A DNA stretch of 64,000 nucleotides from Verrucomicrobiota bacterium (lineage in GTDB: Bacteria > Verrucomicrobiota > Verrucomicrobiia > Opitutales > UBA953). The stretch is from positions 1 through 64,000 of the forward strand of contig JAPLTV010000029.1 of the NCBI GenBank assembly GCA_026397955.1, in the 5' to 3' direction. Shown here in pieces: positions 58,068-64,000 of the stretch. Position numbers and translations under genes: made by a program. The notes beneath the pieces were generated by a model, which worked only from the letters and a program-made list of their open reading frames with translations, ran no database searches and was not told the origin of the DNA. Every line of letters starts with the position of its first letter. Positions within the stretch are counted from its first letter, which is position 1.

Positions 58068-59147
58068 ATGAAGCGTCATCTCCATCTCTGGGCTGCCTTG
58101 GCTGCCCTTGTCATCGCCCTCCCGGCCGCCGCCGTTGAGGCCTTCACTTCCGGGCCGGGCTGGCTTGAGTTTCCCGCCGCCAAAGGCCCGGGTGCCGGTA
58201 AGCACGTCGTGCTGCTCGCGGGCGACGAGGAGTATCGCTCCGAAGAGTCCCTGCCGATGCTCGCTCGCATCCTCTCCGAACGCCACGGCTTCAAGTGCAC
58301 CGTCCTCTTTTCACATGACGAAGGCGTGATCAATCCGAACAATGCTGCCTCGCTCGGAAAGCCCGAAGCCCTCGATACCGCCGACGCCCTTGTGCTCGGC
58401 CTACGCTTCCGCAAGTGGAACGAAGCCACCCTCGCGAAGTTTGACGCCGCCCTCAAGCGCGGTGTGCCGATCGTCGCCACCCGTACCAGCACGCATGCCT
58501 TCGCCGGCATCCCAAAGGACAGCGCCTTTGTCTCCTATAATTGGAACAACGAAGGCGGTTTTGGACGTAAGGTACTCGGCGAAACCTGGGTCAGCCACTG
58601 GGGCAACCACAAATCCGAAGCCACCCGCACCGCTGTCGAGTCAGGTGCCGAGAAGCTCGCGATCCTCAACGGTGTCGGCCAGATTTTCGGCGACACCGAC
58701 GTCTACGAAGCCCATCCTCCGGCCGACGTCCAGGTCCTCCTTCGCGGCCTCGTGCTCAAGGGCATGAATCCGGAAGATCCCTTGAGTGAACGCTCCAAGA
58801 ATACGAATCTTAAGACGGAGCAGGGTGTGAATTCTCCCGCGATGGCCGTCGCTTGGACCCGCGAGGTCGCCAACGCCGCCGGCACCAAGAACCGCGTGCT
58901 GACCACCACCATGGGAGCCGCCACCGACCTTAAGGATGAGTCCCTTCGTCGCCTACTGGTCAATGGTGTCTTCTGGGGTCTCGGCCTCGAAGTGCCGGCC
59001 AAGGCCGACGTTACGCCGCTCGTGGAGTGGACGCCCAGCAAGTACTCCAACAACATGTTCCACCCCGGCCTCAAGGCCGAGGGATTCGTGGGCGTGCTGC
59101 CGACTCCGCTCACCGCCCCGATCCCCGCTCCCAAGAAGAAGAAGTAA
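58068..59147 (+). CDS. Secreted ThuA-like protein
   Basis: A 359-residue protein with a signal peptide (residues 1-23). It resembles ThuA-like (glutamine-amidotransferase-fold) proteins common in Planctomycetota and Verrucomicrobiota: KHVVLLAGDEEYRSEESLPM near residue 44, ALVLGLRFRKWN near 108, then THAFAGIPK and a WVSHWGNHKSEATRT segment. The C-terminal half has RVLTTTMGAATDLKDESLR, which is typical of this group. The usual function is unknown; links to sugar metabolism are inferred. It ends at a terminator. Confidence 0.8.
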   Translation: MKRHLHLWAALAALVIALPAAAVEAFTSGPGWLEFPAAKGPGAGKHVVLLAGDEEYRSEESLPMLARILSERHGFKCTVLFSHDEGVINPNNAASLGKPEALDTADALVLGLRFRKWNEATLAKFDAALKRGVPIVATRTSTHAFAGIPKDSAFVSYNWNNEGGFGRKVLGETWVSHWGNHKSEATRTAVESGAEKLAILNGVGQIFGDTDVYEAHPPADVQVLLRGLVLKGMNPEDPLSERSKNTNLKTEQGVNSPAMAVAWTREVANAAGTKNRVLTTTMGAATDLKDESLRRLLVNGVFWGLGLEVPAKADVTPLVEWTPSKYSNNMFHPGLKAEGFVGVLPTPLTAPIPAPKKKK

Positions 59148-59170
59148 GCCGCCGGCTCGCTTTCTTCCCC

Positions 59171-59200
59171 ACGGGCGCATCGCAGGATGCGCCCGTTTTG
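59171..59200. terminator. Bidirectional terminator
   Basis: An 11-bp stem ACGGGCGCATC/GATGCGCCCGT with loop GCAG, followed by TTTTGTTT. It lies between convergent genes ending at 59147 and 59202. Confidence 0.85.
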
Positions 59201-59201
59201 T

Positions 59202-61028
59202 TTACGCGCGAATGCCGCGGTTCACCAGCAGCTGAATTAACGCGTCGTTGTAGATGATGTAGGCGCCTTCGCGGGCGGTGGCGTCGCGCACCTCGATGTC
59301 GTCGCTGACGACAAACCACGGTGCCTCCACGGTCTTGTCCTTAGCCACCAGGTCCATGATGTCATGGTCGGCCTTGGCGCCGGCGCGGCTGAAGGTCACC
59401 CGTACGCGCGAATTCGTTGACTTGAGCGCGGTCGGCTGGCCATCGAAGCTCACCCAGACGTGCAGGCCCGGCGCGTCATCGGCTAGTTTCTCGGCCAGCT
59501 GCACGACCTTCTGGCGGGCGGTGGCGTCGAGCAGGAAGCGGCTTTCGCCTTGGGCGTTCTTCTTTGTCGTCAGACGCAGCCCTAGGTAATCCTGACGGAG
59601 GCAGGCGAAGTTATTGGCATCGAGGGCGAGGCGGGCCTTCTCGCCGGTGGCCACGGCCCGTTCCAGCAGCGCGAGTGGTCCAGACTGCTTCTGCTCGTGG
59701 AAGGCGCGGTCCGCCATATAGGAACGTCGGCGATGGATATCGCGGCGGTAAAGGTCCGCGTGACGCGAGTCCACGAGTCCTGATTCCTCGGCGAGGAGGA
59801 GGGCACTCTCGATTGATTTCAGTTCGCGCGCGTCGGCGCCGTTGATCTTGGCCGAGATACGTTCGAGGAAAGGATCGGAGGGCTGGTCGCGCTTCTCGAG
59901 TTCGTAGCGAACCTTCTCGATGTGCTCCGTCAGACGCTTCTCGAGGGCGACGACTTCGGGCAAGGCCTGGCCGGCGGTGCGCAGGTAGCGGCGGAGCAGT
60001 TTGAGCATCTCCTCCATCTGCGGGATGGCCTGACGCAGCTCGTGTTCCTTGGCGAGGAAGGGGTCGGCGTCGCGCTGGGCCTTGCGGACCTTCTCGACGG
60101 TCTCCGTGGTGAGCTGACGCAACTTGGCTACTTCTTCGGAAGCGGACTTCAGGGTGCGCGCATCGGCCAGCCAAGGGCGGATCTCCTCGGAAAGGAGTTC
60201 TTCGGCAATCTCGCGAGCCTTCTTGGTCACGTGTTCGCGGGCGCGGTCCAGTTCGCCGCGCAGGCGGGCGACTTCGGTTTCTTCCGCGGTGAGCTTGGCT
60301 TGCAGCGCCACGATGTTCGCGTCGAGCGATGCGGCCTGCTTGGCGGCTTCCTGGACCTGGCGGCCGGCGTCCTCGCGGGCCTTGCGGATCTCGGTGTCCT
60401 TCGCCTCAAGCTCGTTGGCGTGCTGGCGACGGATTTGGCGGCCTTCGTTTTCGCGGGCGGCTTTGCCTTGGGAGAGTTCCTGCAGCAGTCGTCGGACGGT
60501 CTTGCCGGCGGAATCGAGGGCGTCGACGGAATCGAGAGGTTCTTTTTCCGACGCGCCACCGAGCTTGGCGATGGCCGCCTTCCATGCCTTCGCGTCAGGC
60601 TTGCTGGACTGCGCCTTGGCGTTGGTCAGGAGGCGAGGCAGGAGGTCGGCGGGCAGGGCGGCGTCCTTCTGCTCGGCCTGGTTGTTCCAAAGGACGCAGA
60701 GCAGCGCGGCGCGCGGGCCGCCGATCGCGGCGGCGAGTTCGTCGAGATGCTCGAGTAGTTTCGCTTTCTCGCATTTTAGAGCATCGGCGTACCAAGGAAG
60801 GTGCTCCGCGATGGCGGCCGCGTCTAGCGCCAGGTGGCCGAGGCGTTTCTTGAACAGCCACTTGGCGTCGCGCAGGAACGGTTTGCGGTGGATGTAGCCG
60901 CCGGGAATCTGCTTGGCGAGGGCGAGTAAAGGCGCTTCGGCGACATGCTCCAGATCCATGACCAGCTGTTCGGAAAGGATCTTCCGGTGCGGATCGACGG
61001 CCTCGGTCTTGTAGGAAAATTGCCCCAT
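59202..61028 (-). CDS. Coiled-coil protein with C-terminal NYN (YacP-like) nuclease domain
   Basis: A 608-residue protein with three parts. The N-terminal part (1-190) is helical and unrecognised. Residues about 190-410 are a long Glu/Arg/Ala-rich coiled coil. The C-terminal part (about 455-608) looks like a NYN RNase: LALDANNFACL (acidic residue 1), SFDGQPTALKS, AGAKADHDIMDLV (acidic pair) and VVSDDIEVRDATAREGAYII. This order resembles YacP/Rae1, a ribosome-associated endonuclease of Bacillus. The ATG at 61028 is set by promoter spacing and by the poor quality of the longer frame. It stands alone. Confidence 0.72.
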   Translation of the reverse strand: MGQFSYKTEAVDPHRKILSEQLVMDLEHVAEAPLLALAKQIPGGYIHRKPFLRDAKWLFKKRLGHLALDAAAIAEHLPWYADALKCEKAKLLEHLDELAAAIGGPRAALLCVLWNNQAEQKDAALPADLLPRLLTNAKAQSSKPDAKAWKAAIAKLGGASEKEPLDSVDALDSAGKTVRRLLQELSQGKAARENEGRQIRRQHANELEAKDTEIRKAREDAGRQVQEAAKQAASLDANIVALQAKLTAEETEVARLRGELDRAREHVTKKAREIAEELLSEEIRPWLADARTLKSASEEVAKLRQLTTETVEKVRKAQRDADPFLAKEHELRQAIPQMEEMLKLLRRYLRTAGQALPEVVALEKRLTEHIEKVRYELEKRDQPSDPFLERISAKINGADARELKSIESALLLAEESGLVDSRHADLYRRDIHRRRSYMADRAFHEQKQSGPLALLERAVATGEKARLALDANNFACLRQDYLGLRLTTKKNAQGESRFLLDATARQKVVQLAEKLADDAPGLHVWVSFDGQPTALKSTNSRVRVTFSRAGAKADHDIMDLVAKDKTVEAPWFVVSDDIEVRDATAREGAYIIYNDALIQLLVNRGIRA

Positions 61029-61034
61029 ACCACC

Positions 61035-61062
61035 AGCGTACCCATGGGCCGACGCGGGGCAA
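61035..61062 (-). promoter_or_regulatory. Promoter of the NYN/coiled-coil gene, leaderless spacing
   Basis: Minus strand: TTGCCC (61062-61057), a 16-nt spacer and TACGCT (61040-61035), with 6 nt to the ATG at 61028. Confidence 0.5.
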
Positions 61063-61143
61063 GGTCGTGGCTCGCTTGCCGGGTGGTTTTCTTGCTTCGG
61101 ACTCGCCAGGGGGGAGGGAAGGGCGTTCGTTCTAGGCTGCCTG

Positions 61144-62019
61144 ATGCGTTCTCCCGCCTCCATCGTCATCCCTCTCTGCTCGGCCGTAGGTTATACCTTC
61201 GCCGCGCTGGCCCTCAAGCGGGCCATGGACGGCGGCCACCCCTGGCGGGTCCTGTTCATCGTGAACCTGATCGGGGCCGTCCTTTTCCAGACCTGGCTCC
61301 TGCATGGGGGCGAGCCTTTCACGGTGATCAACGTCACCCACGCGGTCTTGGCCGGGACGGCGTTCTTCATCGGGCAGGTCTTTACCTTCATCGCGATCAG
61401 CCGGGGGGATATCTCCATCGCGACACCGGTGCTGGGGACCAAGGTGATTTTTGTGGCCTTACTCGTCTGCCTCGCCGGCGGCCAGTTGGATTCGAAACTC
61501 TGGGTGGCCACCTTCCTGACGACTGTCGCCCTAGCCTTGTTGGGTGGCGAGTGGCACGCCAATCGCCAGCGACTACTCGTTAGCGTAGGCTTCGCTTTCC
61601 TGGCCTCGGTTGCCTTCGCGGCCACGGATGTGATGCAGCAGTTGTGGGTGCCAGCTTTCGGCTTCGGTCATTTCGGCCCAGTGATGTTCTTGACGGTGGG
61701 AACGTTGTCGTTCGCCCTCATTCCGTTCTTCTCCGCGCCGTTGCGCGAGATGCCTCGCCCGATGGTCCTCTGGGCCTTTGGCGGCGGGCTATTGCTGACC
61801 ATCCAGGCGATGGGCATCGCCTACTGCATCGCGGTCTACCATGAGGTCACGGTCACCAACGTCCTTTATAACACACGCGGCCTCTGGAGCGTCGCGCTGG
61901 TATGGGTCGTCGGGCACTGGTTCTCCAATTCGGAGAAGCACGTGGGTCGCGGCATCATGACCCGTCGATTGATTGGTGCCTTGATCCTGCTGGCCGCGGT
62001 CTACCTCAGCCTGTCCTGA
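61144..62019 (+). CDS. EamA/DMT-family transporter
   Basis: A 291-residue protein with ten hydrophobic segments, the count of the drug/metabolite transporter superfamily. TFIAISRGDISIATPVLGTKV near residue 80 is the end of the first EamA repeat, and a second repeat follows after residue 140. A TAGGCT hexamer ends 5 nt before the ATG but has no -35 partner. The transported compound is unknown. Its stop abuts the stop of panC (62019/62020) with no gap. Confidence 0.85.
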   Translation: MRSPASIVIPLCSAVGYTFAALALKRAMDGGHPWRVLFIVNLIGAVLFQTWLLHGGEPFTVINVTHAVLAGTAFFIGQVFTFIAISRGDISIATPVLGTKVIFVALLVCLAGGQLDSKLWVATFLTTVALALLGGEWHANRQRLLVSVGFAFLASVAFAATDVMQQLWVPAFGFGHFGPVMFLTVGTLSFALIPFFSAPLREMPRPMVLWAFGGGLLLTIQAMGIAYCIAVYHEVTVTNVLYNTRGLWSVALVWVVGHWFSNSEKHVGRGIMTRRLIGALILLAAVYLSLS

Positions 62020-62862
62020 TCAGAGGTCGGCGTTGTCGATCAGACGCGTCGCACCCAGATGGCAGGCGATCGCGATGGCGCAGCGGAGTCCGACGGTCGA
62101 GGCGACCGGCGCCATTGTCTCGAGGTCGACGACTTCACAGTATTGAGCCTTCAGTGCCGGTTGGGCGTTCAGCACGGCCTGCGCCGCGTCACGGAGGCGC
62201 GTGGCGTCGGTGACGCCGGCTTGGGCGAGGGCTTGGGCCGCTGCCATGGCGGCGGGGATGGCCGTCGCCTGCGTAAGTTGTTCGGCCGAAAGGTAGCGGT
62301 TGCGCGAGCTCATTGCGACGCCGTTGGGCTCGCGGATGGTCTCATGCGCGATAATGCGAACGGGGATGTGCAGGTCGCGGACCATGCGGCGGATCACCGC
62401 GAGCTGCTGGAGGTCCTTTCGGCCGAAGACGGCGAGGTCCGCCTGCGCCGCGTTGAAGAGCATGGCGACGACGGTGGCGACGCCACGGAAATGGCCCGGT
62501 CGAAATTCACCGCAGAGCTTGGCGGAGACGCCTTCGACGTCGACCCAGGTCGAAGCACCTTGAGGGTAGAAGTCAGCGGCGGCGGGCGCGAAGATCAGGC
62601 TGGCGCCCGCGGCTTCGCAGCCACGGCGATCATCCTCGAACGTCCGCGGGTATTTGGAGAAATCCTCGTTGGGGCCGAACTGGGTCGGGTTGACGAAGAT
62701 CGAGACCACGACAAAGGCCGCTTCTTCCTTGGCCCGCCGGATTAGGCTCAGGTGGCCTGCATGGAGGCAGCCCATCGTCGGCACGAAGCCGATGGCCTGG
62801 CCGGCCTGACGGGCCCGGGCGACCGCGGCGCGCAGTTCGGGGATGGTGTGGACGACCTCCAT
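62020..62862 (-). CDS. panC: Pantothenate synthetase
   Basis: A 280-residue cytoplasmic enzyme joining pantoate and beta-alanine with ATP, in coenzyme A synthesis. FVPTMGCLHAGHLSLIRRAK contains the HxGH site near residue 34, VSIFVNPTQFGPNEDFSKYPR follows, and FGRKDLQQLAVIRRMVRDL holds the Lys of the GxKD motif; MSSRNRYLS is the KMSKS-like loop. Length is standard. The GXKD motif reads GRKD, a conservative form. It has its own promoter and is not next to panB. Confidence 0.95.
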   Translation of the reverse strand: MEVVHTIPELRAAVARARQAGQAIGFVPTMGCLHAGHLSLIRRAKEEAAFVVVSIFVNPTQFGPNEDFSKYPRTFEDDRRGCEAAGASLIFAPAAADFYPQGASTWVDVEGVSAKLCGEFRPGHFRGVATVVAMLFNAAQADLAVFGRKDLQQLAVIRRMVRDLHIPVRIIAHETIREPNGVAMSSRNRYLSAEQLTQATAIPAAMAAAQALAQAGVTDATRLRDAAQAVLNAQPALKAQYCEVVDLETMAPVASTVGLRCAIAIACHLGATRLIDNADL

Positions 62863-62868
62863 GCCGCC

Positions 62869-62896
62869 AACCTAGGCGGCGCCCGCAAAGGCGCAA
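62869..62896 (-). promoter_or_regulatory. Promoter of panC, leaderless spacing
   Basis: Minus strand: TTGCGC (62896-62891), a 16-nt spacer and TAGGTT (62874-62869), with 6 nt to the ATG at 62862. Confidence 0.5.
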
Positions 62897-62936
62897 GGCG
62901 CAGTTGTATGCGAACTCCCACCCTGTCGTTTTGTTC

Positions 62937-63004
62937 ATAGGAGGGCCCTATTCCTTTCTTGGCAGCAAGGGGACGGGCTCCAATGTCAGAACCCTCCCTC
63001 CTAT
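62937..63004 (+). repeat. Inverted repeat upstream of xylA
   Basis: ATAGGAGGG (62937-62945) and its exact complement CCCTCCTAT (62996-63004), 50 bp apart. The right arm ends 5 nt before the xylA ATG, so pairing in the mRNA could cover the start region. It could also be an operator. Confidence 0.45.
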
Positions 63005-63009
63005 AAGTC

Positions 63010-64000
63010 ATGTCGCACTTCCCTAATGTCCCGGTCATCGAGTTCGAAGGATCGAAGTCCAAGAACCCGTTCGCCTTCAAGCACTACAACCCGGACGAGA
63101 AGATCGGCGGGAAGAAGATGAAGGATCACATGCGCTTCGCCGCGGCCTACTGGCACGTGATGCGCAACAGCCTTTCCGACCCGTTCGGCGCCGGCACCGC
63201 CCTCATGCCCTGGGATGACGGCTCCGACTCCCTCGACAACGCCCTCCGTCGTATCCCGGTCTTCTTCGAGTTCCTTCAGAAGTGCCAGATCGACTTCTAC
63301 TGCTTCCACGACCGTGACATTTCTCCTGAAGGCAAGTCTCTCACCGAGACGCATGCGAACCTCGACCGCGTCACCAAGGAGCTGAAGGCCTTCCAGAAGG
63401 GTACCGGTAAGAAGCTCCTTTGGGGCACTGCCTGTCTCTTCTCCCACCCCCGCTACGCGCAGGGCGCGGGCACCTCGCCTAACGCCGACGTGTTCGCCTA
63501 TGGCGCCAGCCAGGTCCGTCACGCGCTCGAGGCCACCAAGGCCCTCGGCGGCGAAGGCTACGTCTTCTGGGGCGGCCGCGAAGGCTACGCCACGCTGATC
63601 AACACCGACATGAAGCGCGAGCTGGACCACCTCGCCGCGCTCCTGCACCTCGCCGTCGACCATGCGAAGAAGATCGGCTTCAAGGGCCAGTTCCTGATCG
63701 AGCCCAAGCCGCGCGAACCCTCGACCCACCAGTACGACTCCGATGCGGCCGCCTGCCTCAACTTCCTCCGTGAATACGGCCTCTTGAAGCACTTCAAGCT
63801 CAACCTCGAGACCAACCACGCCACGCTCGCCGGTCACACGATGGAGCACGAGATGGAAGTCTCGATCGGCGCGAACGCTCTCGGCTCGGTCGACGCCAAC
63901 CGAGGCGACACGCTCGTCGGCTGGGATACCGACCAGTTCCCGACCGACCTCTACCTCACGACGAACATCATGCTGCGCATCCTCAAGATGGGCGGCTTCA
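63010..64000 (+). CDS. xylA: Xylose isomerase, C-terminus beyond the window
   Basis: The first 330 residues of xylose isomerase, out of about 430-440 for the large class II enzymes such as E. coli XylA. It converts D-xylose to D-xylulose (and glucose to fructose). Visible marks are [11 protein letters not shown] (catalytic His), [38 protein letters not shown] and GSVDANRGD, which include metal ligands. The ATG gives the family start [21 protein letters not shown] at 63002 is too near the ATG to serve as its -10. No xylR or xylB is seen before the edge. Confidence 0.95.
   Translation, partial: MSHFPNVPVIEFEGSKSKNPFAFKHYNPDEKIGGKKMKDHMRFAAAYWHVMRNSLSDPFGAGTALMPWDDGSDSLDNALRRIPVFFEFLQKCQIDFYCFHDRDISPEGKSLTETHANLDRVTKELKAFQKGTGKKLLWGTACLFSHPRYAQGAGTSPNADVFAYGASQVRHALEATKALGGEGYVFWGGREGYATLINTDMKRELDHLAALLHLAVDHAKKIGFKGQFLIEPKPREPSTHQYDSDAAACLNFLREYGLLKHFKLNLETNHATLAGHTMEHEMEVSIGANALGSVDANRGDTLVGWDTDQFPTDLYLTTNIMLRILKMGGF

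Noticed and set aside
59202-61028. SMC, RmuC or phage tail-like identity for the coiled-coil protein
   Set aside because: No Walker motifs (SMC), no RmuC nuclease pattern and no phage genes nearby; the C-terminal acidic pattern fits NYN better.
63002-63007. TATAAG as the xylA -10 box
   Set aside because: Only 2 nt separate it from the ATG, so transcription would start after the start codon; no TTG box lies 16-18 nt upstream.

Overview
The window looks like chromosomal DNA of a free-living, GC-rich member of the Verrucomicrobiota, perhaps near the Opitutae. This is inferred from gene content: three PSCyt1/DUF1549/DUF1553 proteins, two Tat-exported DUF1501 proteins, a sulfatase, DUF1080 and ThuA-like secreted proteins, a GldA/GldF/GldG-type ABC cluster and a divergent membrane pyrophosphatase. 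I see no prophage, insertion sequence, CRISPR array or integron. Coding density is high and gaps are short.

Layout. 1-4.7 kb: start of coaD (minus), then the coupled run pgsA-pgpA-ygfZ, a class I fumarase and a secreted esterase. 4.7-11.4 kb (minus): a small membrane protein, a solitary nuoA, and a five-gene run of MscS channel, ABC ATPase, ABC permease, GldG-like protein and DUF4340 protein. 11.4-20.3 kb (mainly plus): trpS with a coiled-coil membrane protein and a secreted protein of unknown function, then ileS, a DksA-like protein, lspA and a flavin-reductase-like protein. 20.3-26.2 kb: an RluA-like protein lacking the catalytic Asp, rpsT, tRNA-Tyr, a DCC thioredoxin-like protein, a lipoprotein, two Dpp-type permeases, rpsP, rplS and trmD. 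26.3-40.4 kb: secreted hydrolases, an orphan ABC ATPase, a CrtI-like oxidoreductase, a YqhA-type membrane protein, the proton pyrophosphatase, an S9 peptidase, DUF1080, cupin, SGNH and CxxCH proteins. 40.4-59.2 kb: a sigma-70 factor, then a large block for an exported heme/sulfatase/DUF1501 system, interrupted by glycerate kinase and ending with a 20-residue-repeat protein and a ThuA-like protein. 59.2-64 kb: a coiled-coil protein with a C-terminal NYN nuclease domain, an EamA transporter, panC and the start of xylA.

The signal that gene calling does not explain is promoter placement. At a dozen unrelated genes a TTGnnn box, a 16-18 nt spacer and a -10-like hexamer (often TAnnnT or nATnnn) end only 6-9 nt before the start codon, so transcription should begin at or next to the start codon. 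Shine-Dalgarno sequences are almost absent, even before rpsT, rpsP and hppA. Together this suggests widespread leaderless or very-short-leader mRNAs.

Other points of interest: an IleRS missing two of the four cysteines of its C-terminal zinc site, next to a DksA-like protein missing three of four; a sulfatase with Leu in place of Arg in the CxPxR motif; tandem 1053-residue PSCyt1/DUF1549/DUF1553 paralogues; and a possible ribosome-directed nuclease (NYN/YacP-like) on a long coiled coil. All functions are assigned by reading motifs by eye; no database search was run.
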